From assembly GCA_030144725.1 (NCBI GenBank), contig JASKMD010000026.1, positions 15,319,814-15,383,813 of the forward strand: a stretch of 64,000 nucleotides of DNA. Reading direction: 5' to 3'. A program made the translations under genes and the position numbers. The stretch is from Haematococcus lacustris. Taxonomy: Eukaryota > Chlorophyta > Chlorophyceae > Chlamydomonadales > Haematococcaceae. The first letter of the stretch is position 1. Every line of letters starts with the position of its first letter. Shown here piece by piece: positions 36,748-47,698 of this stretch. A model generated the notes under the pieces. That model had not been told where the DNA came from. It did no database searches and saw only the letters and a list, made by a program, of their open reading frames with translations.

Positions 36748-37119
36748 CTTCCTATTGTCTTCGCTTGGTCGTTACCGCACGCTGCCACAATAGCTCGCAA
36801 ATTGAGGGAAAGGCCGTGACGATGGAGTGGGATCTACCCGCTGGCCTTTCTCTTGCAATGCTGGCTTCCGCAGGTACAAGGCTCAGCTAGTATTGGGTGC
36901 TGCGCGGCCATAGCAAGATGCATGGACTTGTTTGTATTGCGACATGCAATGCATAGTTCTAGACCCCAAGGAGGGAGGGCAGCCGAGAGAGCCTAGCAGC
37001 CGACGGATTACACATTTCACAGCCATTCAACACTTTGTTTCTCACGGAATAGCGCCCCAGGAACGACGCTTGGACCCACCCTACGGCTGGGCACCAGAGT
37101 AGGGTCCGCCGGCGAGGCC
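36748..37119. other. HOS1-PRL1 intergenic region
   Basis: 372 bp separates the HOS1 stop from the PRL1 start on the minus strand, so it holds the PRL1 promoter and the HOS1 3' UTR. A minus-strand TGTAA is at 37012-37008. No other element is recognised. Confidence 0.6.
37008..37012 (-). terminator. Candidate poly(A) signal of the HOS1-like gene
   Basis: TGTAA on the minus strand, 108 bp downstream of the stop codon. Motif and spacing fit green-algal 3' ends. Confidence 0.45.
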
Positions 37120-40100
37120 CTACATCCACCCACCCACACGAGGCCGCTTCATGACTTTGTTCGCAGTTTTGGGCACGCCTTGACTACGCGGTACCTGCTC
37201 CTGGGCGCCGTCTAGTGCGAACAAGCTCCTTGCGGGTGCGTACACTGTGCCGTTGCTTTCAAGTCCAGCTCCCGGCATTGCGGAGAACATCGCCCAGCTA
37301 TCACCCGGCGGCGGCGCGGGCAGCGCACCAACGTGGCTTTGAGGTGCCATGATTGTCTGCTGGCTGTTATGTGCCTCACCGCGCTGCTGTCGTGGCAGGT
37401 CGCTGAGATCGTCGGTGGAGTGTTTGCCGAGCGGTGCGATGCGGGACGTCACGAAGGGCGGCGGGACCCACTTCTGGCTCGGGCCCTTGACCCAGCTTGC
37501 TTGCACTACCTCAGCGGCGGAGCTGCTCGATGTCAGCGTGAGTCCGCGGGTGAGGCCAGCGAGGCCGGGCGGCAGGCTGTCGATGTCCGGCGACATGACG
37601 CCGCCATCGAGGACCAGGTTCCGCAAGGGCAGCGGCATGGCCGGTTCCTGGAAAGCACCATGCGAGGCAGCATGGATGAGAGGAGGCTGCCAAGCTGCGC
37701 AAACACTATTGCTGTCATCGTGTCATCATGCTTTGCTGTCCGCGGTTGGACTTAAGCACCATCACATGGGCAGGTCGCTCACCAACACCCCGAAGGTCCA
37801 GCAATCCTGGTGCGCTGCAGGACTGGCCCAAAGCCCAGTGTCACACTCGCACAGCAGCCATTGACCTTCATCACCTTTATCCTGGTGGTGGTATGCTTGG
37901 GTGCAGCACTACACCCTTGCTTATCTCACCCATCGGCACATGTACAACCACCCGCTCCAAGGTGATAGGTTCATCCATTGCCTAACAGCCTAAGTGTCTG
38001 AACAGGCGCTCAGCTGCCCATCGCCCTGCCCCATCCCCTTGCCCCCAGCATGAGCTGCCCATCCCCCTGCCCCATCCTCTTGCCCCCTGCCCCCTGCATC
38101 AGCTGCCCATCCCCCTGGCTGCTTGAGCGCCCTGCCGACCACAGCTTGTCACGCACCTGGCCGTTGATCACCGCGTCCACCACTGGTGCCAGCCCTGCAT
38201 TGCTGTCCTGCTGCCCTGCTGCTGCTGCTGCTGCCGCCCCTGCGCAGGCATCTGCCCAGCGCTTGAAGGCAGCAAGGGCCTCTGGCACCCTGCCCCGGGT
38301 CACTGCCATGAGGGGCAGCAGGTGGGTCAGGGGGGCTGGCCAGGCACCATTGCTGCTGGGTGTGGGGCTGGGGCGGCTGGGGTCCAGCTGGGCAGCTAGC
38401 CACTCCACCAGGCACGACTCCTCCTGCAGCCAGGGGTTAGGTGCAGGGTTCGAACCCCAGGACCCCTCTACAGTGCTCACCTCCCATGAAAGAAACACGA
38501 GTAAAGCAGTAAGCTGGTCTGCGGTTGTGGGCAGGGTAGCACGAGCTGTGGGCTATTTAGGTAGAGCCGGTGTCGCTGCTGCTGCCGCTGTTGCTGCCGC
38601 TGCTGCTGCTGCCGCCGCTGCCGCTGCTGCTGCTGCTGCTGCCGCTGCTGCTGCCGCTGCCGCTGCCGCTGCCGCTGCCGCTGTTGCTGCCGCTGCTGCC
38701 GCTGCTGCCGCCGCTGCTGCCGCTGTTGCCGCTGTTGCTGCCACTGCCAACCCTGAAGGGCCCTTTCATGACGAGCCTGACAGCCAACTCCTGTAAGGTC
38801 TCCTACAGCTGAGTCACCTTTAAAGCCATGATCACATCTTCATCGTCTGGACCAATAGCATCCCTGCCTAGCTCCACTAACCAGCGTCAGTGCCAGCAGT
38901 AGCCACCCACCTCCTCACTGAAGCACATCTCCAGCAGCAGGGCAGCCGCAGGAGGCAGCTTCCCTCCTGACCCACAGCTTACCGACTGCATCTGTGCGGA
39001 GCGCTGCGCTGCAGCTGACCAGTCAGCAATGGCATGCAGCAGCTCCCGCTGCATGTCACACCGAGATGTGTGTGAGTGTGAGTGTGAGGGGGAAGGAGGG
39101 GAGAGGGGAGGGGAGTCGGGACAGGCAGCGATGAAGGAGCGGGCTAGGTGCAGCGCCTCCGCCAGGAGGTTACACCTGCAGGAGTGAGGTGACCACCAGG
39201 TGGACAGCGTCACGCTGGTGGAGCAGTAGCAGAGCAATAGTGGCGGAGAGCTGCGCATCGCATTGGCGTGGGAGGGAGAGGGAGGGTGGGTGGCGACAGC
39301 AGTTGAGGGTAGGCTGAGCGTGGAGCTGCGCATCGCAATGGCGGGGAAGGGAGAGGGAGTGATGGTGGCGGCAGTGAGGACTGAGGGTAGAGCACATTGC
39401 AACGCTGTTGACTGGGTGGGTGAGGGGACCTGGCATCCACCTGGCACTGCACCAGGTGCCGGGCACCTGGCCTGCCCACCCCCCTGGACCCAGCCCTACA
39501 CCCCTAGCCCTGCACCTCCACCCCTGCCCGCTCGCCCAACCACTGGCGCACCTGCCCTTGCCCTGCCCCTGGCCCTAGCTCTGGCTCCCCTGCCATCAGA
39601 ACCCCTTAGGCTGCCCTTGTCCTTGCTCCTGGCCCTGCCCCTGGCCCTGCCCCTGGCCCTGCCCCTGGCCCTGCCCCTGGCCCTGCCCCTGGCCCTGCCC
39701 CTGGCCCTGCCCCTGGCCCTGCCCCTGGCCCTGCCCCTGGCCCTGCCCCTGGCCCTGCCCCTGGCCCTGCCCCTGGCCCTGCCCCTGGCCCTGCCCCTGG
39801 CCCTGGCCCTGGCCCTGCCCCTGGCCCTGCCCCTGGCCCTGCCCCTGGCCCTGCCCCTGGCCCTGCCCCTGGCCCTGCCCCTGGCCCTGCCCCTGGCCCT
39901 GCCCCTGGCCCTGCCCCTGGCCCTGCCCCTGGCCCTGCCGACCTCACCTAAGCCGCAACTCCACCAGCATGCGCGGCACCCCCCCCCACCAGCTCCTCCT
40001 GGTCCACCCCCGCCCCACCCTCCGCCCCCCTGCTGCCCGCATAGCCGCGGTGCAGAGCCAGAGCCACCTCAGGCCGCCCCAGCCCCACCAGCACCTCCAT

Positions 40101-43100
40101 GCACTTGGTGGGCAGCCGGGGCTGGCAGTGGGCATGGGTGACCAGCAGCAGGGCCGCAGCGTCCAGGCTGGCGTCAGTCGGCGTGGAGGGCTGGGGGGGG
40201 TGGGGAGGGAGGGAGGGGGAGGAGGCGTGGGCAGGGGGTGGGGGCTGGTGGCCAGGGGGGGTGTAGGGGCTGGTGCAGGCGTCCAATAGGAAGGCGGCAT
40301 GCCAGGTGGCCAGGGTGGAGGTGGGGATGTGGAAGCAGGCACCCAGGTCCGTCAGCAGGTCATGTCCTGAGGGAGCAGGCAGGGAGCAGGGGCAGGGGGG
40401 AGGGGGAGGGGCAGGGCAGCATGGCCAGGCGGTGGGGAGCCGAGGCCAACCAGGCAAGTGCTTTAGCAGGGGAGGCGGGTGGGCGGGTGGGTGGGCGGGC
40501 GGACAGGCAGCAGGTGCTTTGCAGAAGCCTGGAGGTGTGTGCCCTGGCCCTGCCTGGTGGCCCTGCTGCTCAAGGTGTGTTGCTGCGCACTGATGGCGTC
40601 AGCCAAGATGCACAGCCGGGACACAGGGCTCTGACCACCACGCTCAGCACCATCCCTACCCACCTGCCTTGCTAGCCAGCCCCTACACCAGGTCAGAGTC
40701 AGGGTCAGGGTCAGGGTCAAGATTAGCCCTACCGGCCCCGCCACCCCCCTGCCCTGCCACCCCCGTGCCCTACCGGCCCCCTGCCCTGCCGCCCCCCTGC
40801 CCTGGCACCCACCTGCCCTGCCACCCCCCTCCAGCAGCCCCAGGTCTGCCAGGTAGTACACCATCAGGGCCAGCTTGTGCTGCCAGGCCGCGCTGCTGGC
40901 GTCACGACAGGTGCAGCCCAGCGCCAGCAGGCAGGCGGCCAGGCTGGGGAAGGGGTAGGAGCCCGTCAAGTCCAGCGCCTGCTCGACACCACCCCACCAG
41001 CAGGAGCAGGAGCGCACGCATGAGCAGGGCAGGGCAGGGGTGCCGCCCGCCCGCCCGCCCGCCCGCCCGCCCGCCCGCCCGCCCGCCGCCCGCCCGCCGC
41101 CCGCCCGCCCCCGCCCGCCCGCCCGCCCGCCCGCCCGCCCGCCCCGCCCGCCCGCCCGCCCGCCCGCCCGCCCGCCCGCCCGCCCGCCGCCCGCCCGCCC
41201 GCCCGCCCGCCCGCCCCGCCCGCCCGCCCGCCCGCCCGCCCGCCCGCCCGCCCGCCCGCCCGCCCGCCCGCCCGCCCGCCCCGCCCGCCCGCCCGCCCGC
41301 CCGCCCGCCCGCCCGCCCGCCCGCCCGCCCGCCCGCCCGCCCGCCCGCCCGCCCGCCCGCCCGCCCGCCCGCCCGCCCGCCCGCCCGCCCGCCCGCCCGC
41401 CCGCCCGCCCGCCCGCCCGCCGCGCCCGCCCGCCCGCCCGCCCGCCCGCCCGCCCGCCCGCCCGCCCGCCCGCCCGCCCGCCCGCCCGCCCGCCCGCCCG
41501 CCCGCCCGCCCCGCCCGCCCGCCCGCCCGCCCGCCCGCCCGCCCGCCCGCCCGCCCGCCCGCCCGCCCGCCCGCCCGCCCGCCCGCCCGCCCGCCCGCCC
41601 GCCCGCCCGCCCGCCCGCCGCCCGCCCGCCCGCCCGCCCGCCCGCCCGCCCGCCCCGCCCGCCCGCCCGCCCGCCCGCCCGCCCGCCCGCCCGCCCGCCC
41701 GCCCGCCCGCCCGCCCGCCCGCCCCGCCCGCCCGCCCGCCCGCCCGCCCGCCCGCCCGCCCGCCCGCCCGCCCGCCCGCCCGCCCGCCCGCCCGCCCGCC
41801 CGCCCGCCCGCCCGCCCGCCCGCCCGCCCGCCCGCCCGCCCGCCCGCCCGCCCGCCCGCCCGCCCGCCCGCCCCGCCCGCCCGCCCGCCCGCCCGCCCGC
41901 CCGCCCGCCCGCCCGCCCGCCCGCCCGCCCGCCCGCCCGCCCGCCCGCCCGCCCCGCCCGCCCGCCCGCCCGCCCGCCCGCCCGCCCGCCCGCCCGCCCG
42001 CCCGCCGCCCGCCCGCCCGCCCGCCCGCCCGCCCGCCCGCCCGCCCGCCCGCCCGCCCGCCCGCCCGCCCGCCCGCCCGCCCGCCCGCCCGCCCGCCCGC
42101 CCGCCCGCCCGCCCGCCCGCCCGCCCGCCCCGCCCGCCCGCCCGCCCGCCCGCCCGCCCGCCCGCCCGCCCGCCCGCCCGCCCGCCCCGCCCGCCCGCCC
42201 GCCCGCCCGCCCGCCCGCCCGCCCGCCCGCCCGCCCGCCCGCCCGCCCGCCCGCCCGCCCGCCCGCCCGCCCGCCCGCCCGCCCGCCCCCGCCCGCCCGC
42301 CCGCCCGCCCGCCCGCCCGCCCGCCCGCCCGCCCGCCCGCCCGCCCGCCCGCCCGCCCGCCCGCCCGCCCGCCCGCCCGCCCGCCCGCCCGCCCGCCCGC
42401 CCGCCCGCCCGCCCGCCCGCCCGCCCGCCCGCCCGCCCGCCCGCCGCCCGCCCGCCCGCCCGCCCGCCCGCCCGCCCCGCCCGCCCGCCCCGCCGCCCGC
42501 CCGCCCGCCCGCCCCGCCCGCCCGCCCGCCCGCCCGCCCGCCCGCCCGCCCGCCCGCCCGCCCGCCCGCCCGCCCGCCCGCCCGCCCGCCCGCCCGCCCC
42601 GCCCGCCCGCCCGCCCGCCCGCCCGCCCGCCCGCCCGCCCGCCCGCCCGCCCGCCCGCCCGCCCGCCCGCCCGCCCGCCCGCCCGCCCGCCCGCCCGCCC
42701 GCCCGCCCGCCCGCCCGCCCGCCCGCCCGCCCGCCCCCGCCCGCCCGCCCGCCCGCCCGCCCGCCCGCCCGCCGCCCGCCCGCCCGCCCGCCCGCCCGCC
42801 CGCCCGCCCGCCCGCCCGCCCGCCCGCCCGCCCGCCCGCCCGCCCGCCCGCCCGCCCGCCGCCCGCCCGCCCGCCCGCCCGCCCGCCCGCCCGCCCGCCC
42901 GCCCGCCCGCCCGCCCGCCCGCCCGCCCGCCCGCCCGCCCGCCCGCCCGCCCGCCCGCCCGCCCGCCCGCCCGCCCGCCCGCCCGCCCGCCCGCCCGCCC
43001 GCCCGCCCGCCCGCCCGCCCGCCCGCCCGCCCGCCCGCCCGCCCGCCCGCCCGCCCGCCCGCCCGCCCGCCCGCCCGCCCGCCCGCCCGCCCGCCCGCCC

Positions 43101-45140
43101 GCCCGCCCGCCCGCCCGCCCGCCCGCCCGCCCGCCGCGCCCGCCCGCCCGCCCGCCCGCCCGCCCGCCCGCCCGCCCGCCCGCCCGCCCGCCCGCCCGCC
43201 CGCCCGCCCGCCCCGCCCGCCCGCCCGCCCGCCCGCCCGCCCGCCCGCCCGCCCGCCCGCCCGCCCGCCCCGCCCGCCCGCCCGCCCGCCCGCCCGCCCG
43301 CCCGCCCGCCCGCCCGCCCGCCCGCCCGCCCGCCCGCCCGCCCGCCGCCCGCCGCCCGCCCGCCCGCCCGCCCGCCCGCCCGCCCGCCCGCCCGCCCGCC
43401 CGCCCGCCCGCCCGCCCGCCCCGCCCGCCCGCCCGCCCGCCCGCCCGCCCGCCCGCCCGCCCCGCCCGCCCGCCCGCCCGCCCGCCCGCCCGCCCGCCCG
43501 CCCGCCCGCCCGCCCGCCCGCCCGCCCGCCCGCCCGCCCGCCCGCCCGCCCGCCCGCCCGCCCGCCCGCCCCGCCCGCCCGCCCGCCCGCCCGCCCGCCC
43601 GCCCGCCCCGCCCGCCCGCCCGCCCGCCCGCCCGCCGCCCGCCCGCCCGCCCGCCCGCCCGCCCGCCCGCCCGCCCGCCCGCCCGCCCGCCCGCCCGCCC
43701 GCCCCGCCCGCCCGCCCGCGCCCGCCCGCCCGCCCGCCCGCCCGCCCGCCCGCCCGCCCGCCCGCCCGCCCGCCCGCCCGCCGCCCGCCCGCCCGCCCGC
43801 CCGCCCCGCCCGCCCCGCCCGCCCGCCCGCCCGCCCGCCCGCCCGCCCGCCCGCCCGCCCCGCCCGCCCGCCCGCCCGCCCCCGCCCGCCCCGCCCGCCC
43901 GCCCGCCCGCCCGCCCGCCCGCCCGCCCGCCCGCCCGCCCGCCCGCCCGCCCGCCCGCCCGCCCGCCCGCTGCTGCCAGCCTGCCCTGTCGTCACCTGCA
44001 GACAGTCGTCCAGGAATAGCGGCATGCGTGGCCTGCGCTTGCGTCGCGCTGCCACCGCCCCGCTCCATTCTGGCAGGGAGGCGTAGCGGCCCCTGGCCCC
44101 CAGGCTGTGGAGCTGGTGGCGCCCACACCAGGCTGCCAGCCCCAGCGCCTGCTGCAGCAGCTGGGCGGCCTGGAGGTCAGCCTCCCACCCAGCCCTGCAC
44201 AAGCAGGATGCTGCGGGCAGGCTCGGCGGCAGGCAGGCCACCTCACAAACAAGGTTGCACTGGCACCAGCCTTGGCTACTCTGCAAAGCACTTCTCCCTT
44301 TCTTACCCCTTGAACCCTCTACTTTCTCCCTTTCTTACCCTCTAGTTTGCTGCTTGATGAGACTGGGTAGGTGAAAGTTCAAACAGCCATAAATAATTTA
44401 TGTTTATCTGCAAACACATTTTCCTATGCAGACCAAATCACATCATGATGGGAGGAGACCCTCTCCTGCCTCTTCCACTCCACCCTACCTGATGCGGGGT
44501 GCCACTCTCGTGCACCCTCCCTTCCTCCCTCTCCCTCCCACCCGCCAGCGCTCCCACCTGCTGGCTTGCCCCTCTGCCAGGCCCTGCAGCTCCCCTAGTG
44601 CCTGCAGCACAGCCTCCAGGGTGCTGGCCTTGGCCCGCTCCCCAGCCAGCCGCCCCTCCATGAACAGTCTGAACTGAGCCTCGCTCCGCAGGGCTGCCAC
44701 CAGGCTGCTAGCAGTGGCCTGGCAGCGACTGGTGGCCCAGTCACGCACAAAGGAGCCGTCCAGCAGCAGCGCCTCCGACGGAGACGTGCTGGTTAGGTAG
44801 GGGTCGCCGCACACCTGCGGGCATGCAAGAACGCTGTATGGCATGGTGCAAGCAAACAAATGGATTTGTAGGCATGGAAGCAGACCAGGCCTGTATGCGT
44901 CCACCAGGGCCTTACCTCTGCCACATAGTCCACAATCCAGCATCCCAGGCAGCTGGACCAAGCCACGTCAAAGACACAGCTGAGCTTGTGGCGCAGGTCA
45001 GACCCTGGTGTTGGCTGGGCAAGGCCTGCCGTCAAGAGCAAATCAAAAAGTCCATCCAACAGCCGGGTCCCGTCGCTGCGTAGTTTAAGAAGCTCTTTCT
45101 GGTTGCACGATGCAAATGCGTCTAGCGCGGCGAATGCCAT
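37120..45140 (-). CDS. HOS1: HOS1/ELYS-like nuclear-pore-associated protein lacking a RING domain
   Basis: In plants HOS1 is a nuclear-pore-associated E3 ligase with an N-terminal RING and an ELYS-like helical domain. Exons on the minus strand: 45140-44916, 44814-44558, 44194-43996, 40978-40825, 40366-39948, 39175-38911, 38423-38157 and 37647-37120 (about 770 residues). Landmarks matching plant HOS1 in order are GTRLLDGLFDLLL, LLLDGSFVRDWATSRCQ, AAWCGRHQLHSLGARGRY, PRMPLFLDDCLQ, KLALMVYYLADLGLL, RMLVELRLRCNLLAEALHLARSF and EESCLVEWLAAQL. The protein starts after the point where the plant RING would lie, and no Cys/His cluster is visible upstream, so ligase activity is doubtful; a missed upstream exon is possible. 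Exon 5 needs a one-base correction at a run of nine C (39979-39987). Intron 3 contains 2.9 kb of CCCG repeat. Family similarity is moderate; a diverged ELYS-type nucleoporin is the alternative. Confidence 0.7.
38446..38458. other. tRNA B-box-like motif in HOS1 intron 6
   Basis: gggttcgaacccc is a perfect pol III B-box and T-arm-like palindrome. Similar motifs occur at 55426-55436 and 60105-60116. No complete tRNA cloverleaf or A box is seen near any of them, so these may be SINE or tRNA-derived remnants. Confidence 0.35.
38572..38745. repeat. CTG/CCG trinucleotide tract (HOS1 intron 6)
   Basis: About 175 bp of imperfect CTG, CCG and TTG triplets between exons 6 (ends 38911) and 7 (starts 38423). 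The flanking phases join without it. Confidence 0.9.
39620..39940. repeat. 12 bp repeat CCCCTGGCCCTG (HOS1 intron 5)
   Basis: About 27 tandem copies of a 12 bp unit with a single 6 bp variation near 39800. It is immediately followed by the donor of HOS1 exon 5, whose last base is 39948. Confidence 0.95.
41041..43970. repeat. Giant CCCG tetranucleotide array (HOS1 intron 3)
   Basis: About 2.9 kb of tandem CCCG (GGGC on the HOS1 coding strand), with irregular single-base gains and losses that shift the register. No frame in this repeat contains a stop, so artefactual frames of over 1000 codons run in both directions. It nearly fills the intron between HOS1 exons 3 and 4. The true length and the internal indels are uncertain because such arrays are error-prone. 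Confidence 0.98.
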
Positions 45141-45630
45141 GTGACGCGATCTTGGGTTGTCAATTCAGCATTGTGGGTTTGGCGGACGCTGGACGCATTG
45201 GTGCGAAAGTTTTGACCAGAAAGCTACAGGATACATTTAGCATCATGCCATGCCACTGCCAACCGTCGACCGTTCAATATAGCCGCCAAACCTGGCTTCT
45301 CAATCAGACAATCTGTACCCTCTCACCCCTTCCCCACCTGCTCAGCCTCCTGCAGCTGGTCCATGTCCCCTTGCAACTGCCCTTCAACACCCTTCCCCTG
45401 CCTGCTGTGGAGCTGCCTTATTGATGTCTTCCTTATGGTTAAGGGGAGGAGGGGAGCCGCAGGCAGGCAGGGAACGCCAGGGGGATGGGGTGAATGATGG
45501 CTAAGTAATGATTGTGTAATGGATCTCCACTTCCGCCCCACTCCGGTTGCCGGCACTCCGATTCGATGGCGACATGATGCACCCCCTAGCACGACCACTC
45601 CGCTTCAATAGTGTTGCTGAATCCCTGAGA
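45141..45630. other. Region upstream of HOS1
   Basis: 490 bp between the HOS1 start (minus strand) and the Fanzor-like relic (plus strand). It should contain the HOS1 promoter. No TATA box at a convincing distance and no RING-type exon were found. Confidence 0.5.
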
Positions 45631-46857
45631 TGCCGCCGAAAAGGAAAAGGAAACGCAAGCGCCCCATCCCCCCCGCACAGAGTGCAGCCGGTAAGCCGCT
45701 AAGCTCGACGAAAGGCTAGTCCCCCCTCCCGACGCGACGCAGTGCGTACCACGCGACATTGCGACTCCGTGCGCGTGCGCTGTGCCGTCCCATGTAATGC
45801 AGGTGCCAGTGGCAGTGAGCAGTAAGAGGATGAGGGGCAGGGACAGGGTGAGCAGGAAGTGATTGCAGAGCGGCGCCAGGTTATCAAGGCAGCCTTTCGC
45901 GGCCTTGTGGAGGCAGCGCGGCCTGACCTGAGCCCAGAGGAAGTCGATGCAGTGGTGGCACAGGTCAACCAGCGCATGACCATGGGCAGCAGTAGTGTTG
46001 CCTGGCAGCGGTCATGCTACTCCAGTGATTCCTAGGCCAGCCCACTCCAGGCTTCCCAGCAGCAGGTCCAGCCCCATGCCCCCCTCCCCCACCTGACCCA
46101 GCCTGCCCTCCCTACTCTCACCCCCGCCTCCCCACACGCAGCCCCCCCCGCAATGCAGCCCCCCCAGCCCAGCTGCCTCCCCCAGTTCAGCTGGACATTG
46201 AGGATCCCAACCTGCTGCCACAGATCAAGGCTGCCATGGACCTGCTCACTAATGCAAGTGTGCAGGAGCACCTGATGCGTGGCCCCCACCACAGCCGCAT
46301 CAGGCTGCTGCCCGGTGAGGTGGCCATGTTTGAGCAGCCCAGCAGTGCCTGGCCAGTTGCCAAGCTTCAGGAGCTGGACCAGGTGCACCTGCAAGGCACG
46401 CTAAGTGTGTGCGGGGCCTGAAGTGGTGCCATGAGGTGCCGCCCAACCCCCCTCCCCCTCCCCCTCACCCCCTTGCCCAGGACCCCCCTCCCCCCCTTGC
46501 CCAGGCCCTCCTTGCCCAGGAGCCACCAGCCCAGGCCCCTCCCCCTCCCCATGCCCAGGACCAGCCCCCAGCCCAAGCCCCACCTGGCCCAGTGCAACGA
46601 CCCCAGGCCCCCCCATGGGGCAGGTGGCTGGACCGGGACACCAACCCGTGCCTCAACTTCCAGCGCATTGGGGAGAGCAAGCAACGTCCCCTGAAGCTGT
46701 GCAGCTGGACTGACCTGAAGGCCCTGCCCCCCGTTGGCAAGGAGTACCAGCAGCGCTACAAGCTGGTCAATGACCGTCTACCCAAGGGCATGCAGAGGTT
46801 GCACCGGGCAGCAGAGTACCGGCGGGGCATTGATGGTTGGGCCCGCAACAACGCATA
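45631..46857 (+). pseudogene. TnpB/Fanzor-like relic (copy 2)
   Basis: The remnant starts MPPKRKRKRKRPIPPAQ at 45631, and a second segment (EVIAERRQVIKAAFRGLVEA, about 45850) follows. Near 46170 comes LDIEDPNLLPQIKAAMDLL...LPGEVAMFEQP. It then joins VRGLKWCHEVPP, a long Pro/Gln/Ala linker and WGRWLDRDTNPCLNFQRI near 46625. The tail GKEYQQRYKLVNDRLPKG...RGIDGWARNNA ends in a stop at 46857. Breaks: in-frame stops near 45823 and at 46033-46035, and frameshifts around 46170 and 46405. The second Ala of the DRDxNAA motif is replaced, and the block with QLVVFFG...VDxHR found in copy 1 is absent. It shares the post-motif tail with copy 1 and is best read as an internally deleted, inactive relative. 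No terminal repeats were found. Confidence 0.55.
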
Positions 46858-47698
46858 AGGCCCTAATAGTTTCACACAGGCTGTTAGCCTCTCAAACATT
46901 AAGCTGTTAGTTTTGATGAGGTGCCCAGTGGTCAGGGGGTTTGCCCCAGGAACGTGCCACCGGTGTGGGGTTTGTGGTCATCAAGGGTGCGACCGAGGAT
47001 GCTACAACGTGTTTGCAGTAGCTGAGTGAGATTACCCACAGGTTCACATGTTTTTCCTTGTTGAATAAGTTTTGTGAGCCTGTGTGTTCCATTCCTGTGT
47101 GGTTTTAGGATCCCCTGTATAAGCATGCCACCTTGCTCTCCAAACCGTGCACAGGTCTGCGGCTTTGGTCGGGACGAGGTTTGGGTGGGCCCGGAGAATG
47201 TGCAGCATTAGTGCGGGAGAGGTGCTACCTGGCAGCGGCTCCTGCAACCCAGTCCGGACATGGGAACACTAACAGCCTTGTGCTACCGCCAGCTACACCC
47301 TGCTGCTACTAGTGCTAGACCCTTCCGTGCCATTCCAAAACCCGCAAATGAACTTGGACGTCTCCACTATCAGCAAGTGACCAAAAAAGCCACACCACTG
47401 CCGCTCAATCACCTGCTTGGTCAGCAGTTGGATAGCGAATGCATTACCCGGCAGTGACACAATCTACACCCTAGCAGGCCCACTGCACCTTCACCCTCAT
47501 CCTACTCCTCTCGCTGGTTCTTGCTCCCGTTACATCGACGCCCCCTGCACAGCTATTCTTACTGTCGTCCCATGCATGCTTGCATGCCAGAAACAATTTC
47601 GCACTGCCGGCGCTCTTCTGTTCTAACCCCAAATTGCAAGCCAGCTACGCCCCTCTACAGAAGCCGCCAGGAAAGAGTCTGATTAGAGGCGCAGCACG
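46858..47698. other. Intergenic region before PES1
   Basis: 841 bp between the Fanzor-like relic and the PES1 start. Base composition is lower in GC around 46860-47110 than in the flanks. No exon or repeat family is recognised; the PES1 promoter should be near its 3' end. Confidence 0.55.

Noticed and set aside
38553..38787. Possible HOS1 exon with ETLQELAVRLVMKGPFRV
   Set aside because: HOS1 exons 6 and 7 (38911 and 38423) join in phase directly, and this frame runs into the CTG/CCG tract. It could still be a rare alternative exon.
40463..44345. Four overlapping frames of over 1000 codons (Arg-Pro-Pro-Ala and Gly-Gly-Arg-Ala repeats)
   Set aside because: They are translations of the CCCG tetranucleotide array, which has no stop in any frame. 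True HOS1 exons 3 and 4 flank it with proper splice sites.
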